The translations under genes and the position numbers were made by a program. From Nitrospirae bacterium CG2_30_53_67 (GTDB lineage: Bacteria > CG2-30-53-67), in NCBI GenBank assembly GCA_001873285.1, contig MNYV01000142.1, positions 1-26,600 of the forward strand: 26,600 bases of DNA, written 5' to 3'. Position 1 is the first letter of the stretch; each line of letters begins with the position of its first letter. Shown one piece after another: positions 1 to 6,673 of the stretch. Below the pieces are notes generated by a model that was given only the letters and a program-made list of their open reading frames with translations, made no database searches and was not told the origin of the DNA.

Positions 1-51
1 GGTTTTAAGAATCTGATCGGTATCGCCGTCAAAGAGAGCAAGGAGGGGTGA
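1..51 (+). CDS. 3' end of an AtpZ/AtpI-like ATP synthase accessory protein (partial)
   Basis: The first base opens a reading frame that gives GFKNLIGIAVKESKEG and a TGA at 49-51. Only these 16 C-terminal residues are in the window. The identity is inferred from position: in deltaproteobacterial Fo clusters a small two-helix AtpZ-type protein usually precedes the ATP synthase I chain, atpB and atpE. The coding end carries the AGGAGGGG ribosome binding site of the next gene, so the two genes are probably translated in tandem. The fragment is too short for a family call on sequence alone. Confidence 0.5.
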   Translation, partial: GFKNLIGIAVKESKEG

Positions 52-58
52 TCCCTTG

Positions 59-463
59 ATGAAAGAAACGGCGGCAGAACGGGTGATCCCCAGGGGAACC
101 ACATGGCAAGGGCTCCTTTTTCTGGCCTTGCTGACCGGCCTCGGCTATGTTTTTTTCGGCAAAGGGGCGGCCTTGGGCATGGTGGTCGGCATGGCGGTCG
201 GCCTCGCCAACTTCAAGGCTCTTGTTTTCATCATCATGCGTTTCTTCAGGCCGGCGCCGCTGCACAAGATTTTCTACGGGCTGATGGGCGTGCTGAAATT
301 TTTGATTTTGGTCTTGGTTTTTTTTGGTCTGATCTATTATAAACTTTTTAATGTCTATGGCATCGTGGCCGGCTTTTCCGCCGCCCTGCTCATGGTCCTG
401 GCTGAAGGGATGATCCTGGCAGGCCGATCCGCTGGCAATTCGGTTATGTCAAAGGTTTTGTGA
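59..463 (+). CDS. atpI: ATP synthase subunit I (AtpI-like), Fo assembly factor
   Basis: This is a 134-residue membrane protein with about four hydrophobic helices: roughly residues 19-36, 39-58, 75-95 and 100-120. That is the size and topology of the ATP synthase I chain, thought to help assemble the c-ring or supply Mg2+ to it. The long hydrophobic runs with glycines near residues 31-50 are visible in the sequence; the function comes from the family and from the neighbours atpB and atpE. AGGAGGGG at 41-48 serves as the ribosome binding site. A TTG at 56 directly before the ATG at 59 is an equally possible start. The gene is separated from atpB by a repeat-filled gap of about 216 bp. Confidence 0.75.
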   Translation: MKETAAERVIPRGTTWQGLLFLALLTGLGYVFFGKGAALGMVVGMAVGLANFKALVFIIMRFFRPAPLHKIFYGLMGVLKFLILVLVFFGLIYYKLFNVYGIVAGFSAALLMVLAEGMILAGRSAGNSVMSKVL

Positions 464-482
464 AAAAAGGATGGAAGATAAA

Positions 483-645
483 ACCACTGGGTGCACAGAG
501 AAGAGCCTTGGTCGCCACCAAGGCACAAAGGCATTAAAAGAAACTATTCAGCCACGAATGGGCACAAATAAATAACTGCTGTTTCTTTGTGCAGATTCGT
601 GTTCATTCGTGGCAAAAAGGTTTTTTGTTTTCTCTGTGTTCTGTG
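483..645 (+). repeat. Imperfect palindromic intergenic repeat between atpI and atpB
   Basis: Nested inverted repeats fill the atpI-atpB gap. CACAGAGAA (494-502) pairs with TTCTCTGTG (630-638). GCCACGAATG (551-560) pairs with CATTCGTGGC (604-613). A third hairpin, GCCTTGG/CCAAGGC, lies at 505-511 and 518-524. Phrases such as 'cattcgtggc' and 'ttctctgtgtt' recur between genes in many uncultivated bacterial genomes, so this is probably a dispersed REP/MITE-like unit. It has no coding potential and ends about 35 bp before atpB. Confidence 0.6.
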
Positions 646-679
646 GTCAGATTTCGGCAATTCACAGAGGAGAAGCGAC

Positions 680-1348
680 ATGCATGAACCGCCGATGTTT
701 TTAAGCTTCCTGGGATACGAGTATCTGGCCGTGGGGTACGCCGCGGTCACCGTTCTGCTCCTGATCCTCATGGGAAAAATCGCAACCTCGAATCTGGCCC
801 TTGTCCCCGCCGGTGTGCAGAACTTCTTTGAGGTGGTTCTTGAGACCATCATGAACTTCATGGCGGGAGTCATGGGGGAAAAGAACGCCAGACGGTTCTT
901 CCCCATGATTGCGACCTTCAGCCTCTTCATCTTCACCTGCAACATGATGGGGATCTTCCCCGGCATGTATTCGGCCACTTCGAATCTGAACATCACCGTG
1001 GCCTGCGCCGTGATTGTCTTTATCTCGGTTCATTTCTTCGGCGTCAAGGAGCATGGTTTCAAGTATCTCCTGCATTTTATGGGGCCGGTGATCTGGCTTG
1101 CGCCCCTCATGCTTCCCATAGAGATCATCGGGCACCTGGCCAGACCGGTTTCCCACAGCCTGAGATTGTTCGGGAATATCATGGGAGAGGATACGCTTCT
1201 CATTATCCTGGCCGGGCTGGTCCCGCTTCTGGTCCCGCTTCCGATCATGGTTCTGATGATCTTTACCAGTTTTGTGCAGACCTTTGTCTTTGTGCTCCTG
1301 GCGATCCTTTATATTCAGGGGTCCGTGGAGCACGCAGAGGAACACTGA
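680..1348 (+). CDS. atpB: F-type ATP synthase subunit a (Fo)
   Basis: Subunit a is the stator half-channel of Fo that carries ions to and from the c-ring. The 222-residue product has five to six hydrophobic segments. The diagnostic block SHSLRLFGNIMGED at 158-171 contains the essential arginine (R162, equivalent to E. coli R210). Its length is close to that of other bacterial a subunits without a long N-terminal extension. The frame is open back to 587, but ATG 680 is preferred: it follows AGAGGAGAAG (666-675), whereas the upstream extension is repeat sequence. atpE follows after a 275-bp GC-rich gap with no gene that I can see, so transcription probably continues into it. Confidence 0.96.
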   Translation: MHEPPMFLSFLGYEYLAVGYAAVTVLLLILMGKIATSNLALVPAGVQNFFEVVLETIMNFMAGVMGEKNARRFFPMIATFSLFIFTCNMMGIFPGMYSATSNLNITVACAVIVFISVHFFGVKEHGFKYLLHFMGPVIWLAPLMLPIEIIGHLARPVSHSLRLFGNIMGEDTLLIILAGLVPLLVPLPIMVLMIFTSFVQTFVFVLLAILYIQGSVEHAEEH

Positions 1349-1623
1349 TGGATTTTACCCCAAGGCGCCCCATCCTTCCCCGGACTGGCTCCTCGAACCG
1401 GGGCGGGCAAAACGGGGTGTAACGGGGCTTGCTCCCGGGATGTTCCGGGATCTACTCTTGCGGTTCACGGCCGGATGACCGTGCCTTCCGCAGCCGCTTT
1501 CCGGGGACGGAAAAACGGGGCTCTCTTGGAGGTGGGGTGGGATAGGATACCTTCTGAGGGCGGCGGGACGGACCTTCGGATCATCGAGCCTGGACGGCAA
1601 ATTGAGAAGGGAGGTAGAATACC

Positions 1624-1950
1624 ATGAAGAAGATCCTGTCAAGATTGTTTATTTTTGCAGCCGCACTTCTAAGCGCGGTTCCTGCATTTGCCATGGAAGA
1701 AGCGGCGGCAGGCGGCGGGGCTGAGAAGGGGACCATTGCCATGGCCACGGCCATCACCATTGCCGTGGCGGCCTTCGGCGGAGCGCTCGGTCAGGGGTTT
1801 GCCGTGAACGGCGCCATGCAGGGGATCGCAAGGAATCCCGGCGCATCCGGAAAGATCATGACCAACATGATCATCGGTCTTGCGATGATCGAGTCCCTGG
1901 TCATCTACGGTCTGGTCATTGCTTTCATGCTGCTCGGTAAGATGGGTTAA
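1624..1950 (+). CDS. atpE: F-type ATP synthase subunit c (Fo rotor ring)
   Basis: Subunit c forms the rotor ring that binds H+ or Na+. The 108-residue product begins with a signal-like segment: KK at 2-3, a hydrophobic core, and AFA at 21-23 as a possible cleavage site. The usual two-helix hairpin follows. The polar loop is ARNPGA (69-74) and the ion-binding carboxylate is E90 in helix 2. Q57 lies 33 residues before E90, and S91 and Y95 follow it. This is the spacing of the Q32, E65, S66 and Y70 ligand set of sodium-type c subunits, but the position of T67 is a leucine here. Start: AAGGGAGGT lies about 8 nt before ATG 1624. A perfect terminator follows at 1971. Confidence 0.96.
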   Translation: MKKILSRLFIFAAALLSAVPAFAMEEAAAGGGAEKGTIAMATAITIAVAAFGGALGQGFAVNGAMQGIARNPGASGKIMTNMIIGLAMIESLVIYGLVIAFMLLGKMG

Positions 1951-1970
1951 TTTTATCGCGGTGTCAGCCC

Positions 1971-1998
1971 GGCGGGACACGTGAGGTGTCCCGCCTTT
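1971..1998 (+). terminator. Rho-independent terminator after atpE
   Basis: GGCGGGACAC (1971-1980) pairs perfectly over 10 bp with GTGTCCCGCC (1986-1995) across a 5-nt loop, followed by TTTCTT. It lies 20 nt past the atpE stop and just before the universal stress gene, so it closes the Fo transcript. Confidence 0.88.
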
Positions 1999-2019
1999 CT
2001 TCTGAAAAGGATTTACAGA

Positions 2020-2460
2020 ATGGCCAAGGTTCGAAAAATTCTTGTCGCCGTCGACTTCAGTGAAAACTCCAAGAACTGCCTCAAATATGCCTTCGAGTTT
2101 TTCAAAGGCTGCGGGATTGAGATGCATGTGGTCCATGTGGTGTACGAGCCTCTCCCTGCAGGGTCCTATATTCCTCATCCTTCGGTCAATCAGATGGAGA
2201 AATCTTCTGTGGAATATGCGACCGAAGAACTTACAAAATTCATGCCCAGAAGGATCATGAACAGCGGCGAGGAGATCCATCCGGTCGTGCTGGAAGGGGA
2301 GCCTTACTCCACATTGATCGAGTATGCCGAGAAGAACCAACTGGAACTCATCGTCATGGGCAGCCGGGGAGCGAGCGGACTGGAGAGGATGCTTCTGGGA
2401 AGCGTGACCGACAAGGTTATCCGCAAGTCGCCGATACCCGTGCTGGTGGTCAAGAACTGA
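2020..2460 (+). CDS. Universal stress protein, UspA family, ATP-binding type
   Basis: This is a cytoplasmic single-domain USP of 146 residues. The N-terminal strand KILVAVDFSENS carries the usual acidic residue after strand 1. The C-terminal part contains GSRGASGLERMLLGS, which matches the G-x2-G-x9-G-(S/T) nucleotide-binding motif, followed by VTDKVIRKSPIPVLVVK. It therefore looks like the ATP-binding branch (MJ0577-like) rather than the non-binding UspA branch. ATG 2020 is chosen because the protein begins one strand before the fold, with AAAAGG upstream. The gene follows the atpE terminator and probably has its own promoter, which I could not pin down. The stress that induces it cannot be read from the sequence. 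Confidence 0.9.
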   Translation: MAKVRKILVAVDFSENSKNCLKYAFEFFKGCGIEMHVVHVVYEPLPAGSYIPHPSVNQMEKSSVEYATEELTKFMPRRIMNSGEEIHPVVLEGEPYSTLIEYAEKNQLELIVMGSRGASGLERMLLGSVTDKVIRKSPIPVLVVKN

Positions 2461-2527
2461 CGGAGTTCCGATCTCTTTTCACACCTTTCCGTTTTTCATG
2501 TAATATCATCGTTGAGCGAGGATGGGT

Positions 2528-3958
2528 ATGACGGGAAAGATTCGAGTCCGGTTTGCCCCGAGTCCCACAGGTTATCTGCACATCGGAGGGGTGAGGACCG
2601 CCCTGTTCAATTATCTTTTTGCCCGGAAGCACGGCGGCTCGTTTGTTCTCCGCATCGAGGATACGGACGTGGAGCGGTCCACCGAGGCCTCCATCCAGGC
2701 GATTCTCGACGGCATGGGCTGGCTCGGCCTGGACTATGACGAGGGGCCGGTCCTCCAGAGCCGGCGGATGTCTCTGTACCAGGAACACGTGGAGAGACTG
2801 ATCGCCGAAGGCATGGCCTACCCCTGCACCTGCTTACCCGAAGAGCTGGAGGAGCGCCGCAGGCAGGCATTGAAGGAGGGGAGGACGCCCAAGTACGACG
2901 GCCGATGCCGTGAAGGGACTGGGAACGTTCTCGGGAGGAAAGCGGTCATCCGCTTCAAGACGCCGCTTTCCGGAACCACCGAAGTGGCGGACATGATCCA
3001 CGGGGTCATCACCTTCGAGAACAGCCAGCTCGACGATCTGATCATCCGCCGCTCGGACGGCACACCCACATACAATTTCTGCGTGGTCGTGGACGACGCC
3101 CTCATGGGAATGACCCATATCATCCGGGGTGATGATCACCTGAATAACACGCCGAGGCAGATCCTCATGTACCAGGCGCTGGGGTATGATGTCCCCAAGT
3201 TCGCCCACGTCCCCATGATCCTCGGCTCGGACAAGACCCGGCTCTCCAAACGCCACGGCGCCACATCCATCATGGCCTACAAGGAAATGGGCTACCTTCC
3301 CGAAGCCATGATCAATTACCTGGCACGGCTGGGATGGGGTTCCGGCGACCAGGAGATTTTTTCCAGGGAGGAACTGATCGAGAAGTTCTCGCTTGATGGG
3401 ATCGGCAAGTCGCCGGCGGTTTTCAATCCTGAAAAACTCCTCTGGCTCAACCACCATTATATCAAGACCGGAGACCCGGAACGCCTGGCCTCCATCCTCA
3501 ATGGGATCCTCGTACAAAAGGGTATTCTCACTGAACCCTATCCCTCAGAGAAGATGGGCTATCTTGCCGAGGTGGTCAAGTGCCAGCAGGAGAAACGCAA
3601 GACCCTGGTCGAGATGGCCGAGCTTTCCACTTACTTCTTCGAACGCGAGATTGTTATGGATGAAAAGGCAGGGAAAAAATACCTGACTCCGGAAAACCTT
3701 CCTCTCCTGGAGGATCTCATGTCGAGATTTGCCGCCCTCGATGACTTTTCCGTGGAGAAGATTCAGGCGATCTTTGAGCAGGTCATGGCCGAAAAGGAGA
3801 CCGGACTCGGTAAGATCGCACAACCTGTGCGCGTGGCCCTGACCGGAGGAACGGTCAGCCCCGGTATCTTTGAACTGGTCTCCATCCTCGGCAAGGAATC
3901 CGTTCTAAAACGGATGAAAAAGGCAGTGGAATATATCAGGAACCGGCCGACGATCTGA
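2528..3958 (+). CDS. gltX: Glutamyl-tRNA synthetase
   Basis: A class I synthetase that charges tRNA-Glu, probably as a monomer in the cytoplasm. The HIGH signature appears as [11 protein letters not shown] near the N-terminus and the KMSKS signature as [10 protein letters not shown] near residue 240. CTC followed by YDGRC, around residues 97-123, matches the Cys-x-Cys...Tyr-x3-Cys zinc site of bacterial GluRS. At about 476 residues it is a standard full length. ATG 2528 has GAGG six nt upstream; ATG 2522 is possible but abuts the GAGG. A separate glnS is present, so this enzyme need not mischarge tRNA-Gln, though this was not tested. A tRNA-Gln/tRNA-Glu pair lies immediately downstream. Confidence 0.97.
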   Translation: MTGKIRVRFAPSPTGYLHIGGVRTALFNYLFARKHGGSFVLRIEDTDVERSTEASIQAILDGMGWLGLDYDEGPVLQSRRMSLYQEHVERLIAEGMAYPCTCLPEELEERRRQALKEGRTPKYDGRCREGTGNVLGRKAVIRFKTPLSGTTEVADMIHGVITFENSQLDDLIIRRSDGTPTYNFCVVVDDALMGMTHIIRGDDHLNNTPRQILMYQALGYDVPKFAHVPMILGSDKTRLSKRHGATSIMAYKEMGYLPEAMINYLARLGWGSGDQEIFSREELIEKFSLDGIGKSPAVFNPEKLLWLNHHYIKTGDPERLASILNGILVQKGILTEPYPSEKMGYLAEVVKCQQEKRKTLVEMAELSTYFFEREIVMDEKAGKKYLTPENLPLLEDLMSRFAALDDFSVEKIQAIFEQVMAEKETGLGKIAQPVRVALTGGTVSPGIFELVSILGKESVLKRMKKAVEYIRNRPTI

Positions 3959-3969
3959 TCCCTTTCTCC

Positions 3970-3998
3970 TTGACAGAAAATAACGATTTTGTTACTTT
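3970..3998 (+). promoter_or_regulatory. Sigma-70-type promoter for the tRNA-Gln/tRNA-Glu operon
   Basis: TTGACA (3970-3975), a 17-nt spacer and TACTTT (3993-3998) lie directly upstream of the first tRNA base at 4011. The predicted start of transcription is near 4005. The consensus -35 and exact spacing fit a strong tRNA promoter. Confidence 0.72.
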
Positions 3999-4010
3999 TA
4001 TGAGCGACAT

Positions 4011-4084
4011 TCGGGTGTCGTCCAATGGTAGGACAGCAGACTCTGGATCTGCCTATCGAGGTTCGAATCCTTGCACCCGAGCCA
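4011..4084 (+). tRNA. tRNA-Gln (anticodon CUG)
   Basis: A full cloverleaf can be folded. The acceptor stem is TCGGGTG/CACCCGA, the D stem GTCC/GGAC, and the anticodon stem GCAGA/TCTGC with loop CTCTGGA (anticodon CTG). The T arm is CGAGG-TTCGAAT-CCTTG. The discriminator is G at 4081 and CCA is encoded at 4082-4084. It reads CAG codons and is the substrate of GlnRS encoded at 6674-8374. Confidence 0.95.
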
Positions 4085-4087
4085 TAG

Positions 4088-4162
4088 GGTCCCATCGTCT
4101 AACGGTTAGGACGTCGGCCTCTCACGCCGGTAATACGGGTTCGAATCCCGTTGGGATCACCA
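4088..4162 (+). tRNA. tRNA-Glu (anticodon CUC)
   Basis: The acceptor stem GGTCCCA pairs with TGGGATC (one G-U). The anticodon stem TCGGC/GCCGG carries loop CTCTCAC, anticodon CTC. The T loop is TTCGAAT. The discriminator is A and CCA is encoded at 4160-4162. It starts only 3 nt after tRNA-Gln, so the two are co-transcribed and processed. Its last 22 bp are repeated exactly at 4302-4323. Confidence 0.95.
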
Positions 4163-4301
4163 TCTCCCTCACCATTTGTCCCTCCCTCCAATTTGTTTCT
4201 ACGATTCGAAAGTGTGCTTTTTGGGATTCGGTCATGAGCGGAAGGGGTCATCCATCTCCGTTCGCCGAGCCCGAGCAGGGCTCTTGCTCCCGGCTGCATG
4301 G

Positions 4302-4323
4302 TCGAATCCCGTTGGGATCACCA
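4302..4323 (+). repeat. Duplicate of the tRNA-Glu 3' end (att-like site)
   Basis: These 22 bp are identical to 4141-4162, from the T loop to the CCA of tRNA-Glu. Identity stops at the base after CCA and at the base before the T-loop segment. Duplication of a tRNA 3' end flush with the gene end is the classic footprint of tyrosine-integrase insertion. Only about 140 bp of non-coding sequence lies between the copies, including a GAGCCC/GGGCTC hairpin at 4267-4283. If it is an element, only a remnant is left between them. A decayed second tRNA-Glu is the alternative. Confidence 0.65.
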
Positions 4324-4331
4324 CTTTAAAG

Positions 4332-4368
4332 TTGACAATTGTACTGTTGAAATGTACTATTGAACAGT
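4332..4368 (+). promoter_or_regulatory. Promoter and probable operator of the first toxin-antitoxin pair
   Basis: TTGACA (4332-4337), 17 nt and TACTAT (4355-4360) form a good promoter. Overlapping it are two direct copies of TGTACT(G/A)TTGAA (4340-4351 and 4353-4364) and an inverted repeat ACTGTT...AACAGT (4343-4348/4363-4368). This is where an autoregulating antitoxin-toxin complex would bind. The repressor role is inferred from toxin-antitoxin biology. Confidence 0.65.
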
Positions 4369-4389
4369 TCATTCAAGGAGGTGATTCAC

Positions 4390-4671
4390 ATGATCACGGT
4401 TAAAGAGGATACGGCTCTCATAGGGATTGCGGAGTTGAGGAACAAGGCTTCCGATGTTCTGAGTATAATAAAAAAACACCGTGTTATTCTGACCAAACGG
4501 AATAAACCCTTGGGTGTTATCATCGATTACGATGAATACAAAGAAATGCAACGGATCATTGATGAAGTAGAGGATCTTGCCTTGGGATCCATAGCCAAAG
4601 ACCGTCTGGAGAGAAAAGGAAAAAAATACGTCAGCCTGGATGAGACGGAGAAAAAGGTGGGGCTCAGGTAA
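4390..4671 (+). CDS. Phd/YefM-type antitoxin
   Basis: A 93-residue protein with the Phd/YefM N-terminal fold: LIGIAELRNKASDVLSIIKK, then a strand VILTKRNKPLGVIIDYDEY, which is the usual dimerising, DNA-binding half. The charged C-terminal tail (residues 60-93) would wrap the toxin. AAGGAGGTGA lies just before ATG 4390, a near-perfect ribosome binding site. The stop TAA shares one base with the toxin ATG (TAATG), so translation is coupled. It probably represses the promoter at 4332-4360 together with the toxin. Confidence 0.85.
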   Translation: MITVKEDTALIGIAELRNKASDVLSIIKKHRVILTKRNKPLGVIIDYDEYKEMQRIIDEVEDLALGSIAKDRLERKGKKYVSLDETEKKVGLR

Positions 4672-4958
4672 TGTACACCGTCCTGATCGATGAGCTTGTC
4701 CTCAAAGAAGACTTCAGAAAGATCGACAAACCTGACCAGCAGAGAATCATCAAGACCATCAGGAAAAAGCTGACGAGTGAACCTGAAATCTTCGGCTCGC
4801 CCTTGCGAGCCGACCTTAAAGGGTTATGGAAGCTGAGAGTGGGACCCTATAGAGTCATTTATGAGATAAAGAAAAAAGAGGTTCTGGTCTACGTCATCAA
4901 GGTTGGATTCAGACGGGACGAGGAAGTGTATAAAGAAATTTTAAAACGTTTCAAATAA
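4671..4958 (+). CDS. RelE/ParE-superfamily toxin
   Basis: A 95-residue basic protein with the RelE fold signature. There are helices rich in K/R, then LRADLKGLWKLRVGPYRVIYEI and a final strand VYVIKVGFRRDEEVY. RelE-type toxins cleave mRNA on the ribosome, whereas ParE types poison gyrase. The R-x-G-x-YRVIY block with the final (H/F)R-x-(D/E)-Y resembles the RelE/StbE group, but the target cannot be decided here. It overlaps the antitoxin stop by one base and has no promoter of its own. Confidence 0.85.
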   Translation: MYTVLIDELVLKEDFRKIDKPDQQRIIKTIRKKLTSEPEIFGSPLRADLKGLWKLRVGPYRVIYEIKKKEVLVYVIKVGFRRDEEVYKEILKRFK

Positions 4959-4975
4959 GGTTATGTCAAATTTCT

Positions 4976-5004
4976 TTTACAAAGAAACCTATTTCTGCTA
5001 CACT
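4976..5004 (+). promoter_or_regulatory. Predicted promoter of the DNA methyltransferase gene
   Basis: TTTACA (4976-4981), a 17-nt spacer and TACACT (4999-5004) lie about 65 bp before the methyltransferase ATG at 5070. This gives the gene its own transcription start, separate from the toxin-antitoxin pair. Confidence 0.5.
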
Positions 5005-5069
5005 CGTTTTGTCGCTTAATAACATCGTTCGATATTGAATAGACAAACTGGATAGGGTATAAAGACTGC

Positions 5070-6365
5070 ATGAATAAGCACAATATTTTTATAGCGGATT
5101 CTCGTTCGATGTCGGAAGTTCCGGATGAGTCCGTCCATCTCGTCATTACGTCGCCGCCTTACTGGCAACTCAAGGATTACGAGAGTGTCCAGCAGATCGG
5201 CTTTCATGATACCTACGAAGAATACATAAACAACCTGAACCTCGTATGGAAAGAATGCCACCGTGTCCTGCACGGCGGTTGCCGTCTGTGCATCAATATC
5301 GGTGATCAGTTCGCCAGATCTGTATATTATGGCCGCTATAAAGTCATCCCCATCAGAACCGAGATCATTAAATTCTGTGAATTCATCGGTTTCGATTATA
5401 TGGGGGCCATTATCTGGCAGAAGGTGACGACCTGTAACACGACGGGCGGGGCTACGATTATGGGGTCGTACCCCTATCCACGAAATGGAATTATCAAGAT
5501 TGATTACGAATTTATCCTGCTCTTCAAAAAACCCGGCAGCCCCCCGCCGGTCGACAAGGCGGCGAAAGAGCAGTCCAAGCTGTCTGTAGAAGAATGGAAC
5601 GAATACTTCGCCGGACACTGGAATTTTCCCGGGGAGAAACAGGATAAGCATCTGGCCATGTTTCCAGAAGAGCTTCCCCGGCGGTTGATCAGGATGTTCA
5701 GCTTTGTCGGGGAAACGGTTCTTGACCCATTCCTGGGAAGCGGCACGACCTCCCTGGCGGCAAAGCGTCTTCAAAGGCACTCGATCGGATACGAGATCAA
5801 TGAGTCATTTTTACCGGTGATCAGAAAAAAAATCGGGGTTGAGCAGGCCGATATTTTCAGTCAGACCGTTGTAGAAGTCGTTAAACCGGCACGAGAGACC
5901 ATCGACCGCCGGCAGGAAATACAAAAAATGCCTTATATATTTCACGATCCTGTCCGATTCGACAAGAAGATCGATCCCAGGAAGATGACCTTCGGTTCAA
6001 AAATCGAAGCCAACGGAAACGGTAAAGGGCAGTATCTACATTTGAAGCGCGTGATCGCCCCCAACATGATGGAACTCAATAACGACATGATCGTCAGGTT
6101 GATCGGCATTGGAACAAAGGCAGGCAAGGAGCCGGAAGCCATGAAATGGCTTTGGGACAAATTAAAGGGGCAGAGCGTTTACCTGAAATTCGACCAGGCA
6201 AAATATGATGAAAACAGCCGGCTGCTCTCTTATCTGTATCTGAAAAATAATACCTTTATCAATCTTCATTTACTTCGCTCAAATCTGGTCCAATTAGACG
6301 AGACATTCCCATTCAGACACCATGACAAGTTCAAAGCGATCCTTAGAGAAGAAATCCGACCATGA
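5070..6365 (+). CDS. Beta-class DNA methyltransferase (likely m4C) with C-terminal SNase-like domain
   Basis: This 431-residue protein transfers a methyl group from S-adenosylmethionine to a DNA base. The catalytic motif IV, TSPPYW (27-32), comes before the SAM-binding motif I, DPFLGSGTT (219-227). This order defines the beta class, and the S-P-P-Y form is common in N4-cytosine enzymes. The block around PYPRNGIIKIDYEF (135-148) resembles CTAG-specific enzymes such as M.MjaI and M.MthZI as I recall them. Residues about 339-427 look like a staphylococcal-nuclease fold (VRLIGIGT, then NSRLLSYLYL and FINLHLL). The arginines equivalent to R35 and R87 are kept (R343, R384), but the positions of D40 and E43 read G348 and A351, so this domain is probably not catalytic. 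The ribosome binding site is weak. A nuclease fragment follows. Confidence 0.88.
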   Translation: MNKHNIFIADSRSMSEVPDESVHLVITSPPYWQLKDYESVQQIGFHDTYEEYINNLNLVWKECHRVLHGGCRLCINIGDQFARSVYYGRYKVIPIRTEIIKFCEFIGFDYMGAIIWQKVTTCNTTGGATIMGSYPYPRNGIIKIDYEFILLFKKPGSPPPVDKAAKEQSKLSVEEWNEYFAGHWNFPGEKQDKHLAMFPEELPRRLIRMFSFVGETVLDPFLGSGTTSLAAKRLQRHSIGYEINESFLPVIRKKIGVEQADIFSQTVVEVVKPARETIDRRQEIQKMPYIFHDPVRFDKKIDPRKMTFGSKIEANGNGKGQYLHLKRVIAPNMMELNNDMIVRLIGIGTKAGKEPEAMKWLWDKLKGQSVYLKFDQAKYDENSRLLSYLYLKNNTFINLHLLRSNLVQLDETFPFRHHDKFKAILREEIRP

Positions 6366-6383
6366 AGAAACTCAAGATGAGAA

Positions 6384-6671
6384 ATGATCAGAGCATGGGT
6401 CAAAGACTTGGTTATCGTGAAAACATTTGTCGGCTTGAAATTTCAGGAGGCGATTCTGAAACGTGTCGCCGCACATACGGGAAAATCCTATAGGACATCC
6501 GATCCTGAAGAAGAGGCGAGGGGGATCGATGGCTATATCGGCGATCATCCCGTCAGCATCAAACCACAGACTTATGAATCGAAGCAGATGTTACCGGAAA
6601 GCATCGGGGTACAAATCATCTACTATGAAAAAGTCAAGAACGGAATTAATATCTTTTTTGACGAATTGTAA
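6384..6671 (+). CDS. MjaI-like restriction endonuclease, C-terminal fragment (probably inactive)
   Basis: The 95-residue frame contains WVKDLVIVKTFVGLKFQEAIL, then EEEARGIDGYIGDHPVSIKP and VQIIYYEKVKNGINIFF. I recognise this as the C-terminal half of MjaI-type (CTAG) type II endonucleases. The family is nearer 170-200 residues, so about 80-100 N-terminal residues are missing. An in-frame TGA at 6378 blocks any upstream extension. The methyltransferase stop overlaps an ATG at 6362 (ATGA), where the intact gene would start, but that frame is different and stops at 6493. This suggests deletion plus frameshift, leaving a solitary methyltransferase. The family assignment is from memory. Confidence 0.6.
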   Translation: MIRAWVKDLVIVKTFVGLKFQEAILKRVAAHTGKSYRTSDPEEEARGIDGYIGDHPVSIKPQTYESKQMLPESIGVQIIYYEKVKNGINIFFDEL

Positions 6672-6673
6672 TA

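Noticed and set aside
1349-1623. A short frame or riboswitch between atpB and atpE
   Set aside because: The 275-bp gap is GC-rich with small CCCGGGA-type palindromes, but I see no conserved RNA motif and no start with a ribosome binding site except that of atpE.
4258-4300. Similarity of 'gggct(c)ttgctcccgg' here to 1419-1440
   Set aside because: The match is about 13-15 bases of GC-rich text and does not extend, so it may be chance.
3970-4329. A 119-residue frame across the two tRNA genes
   Set aside because: It reads straight through two well-folded tRNAs. Such frames are chance.
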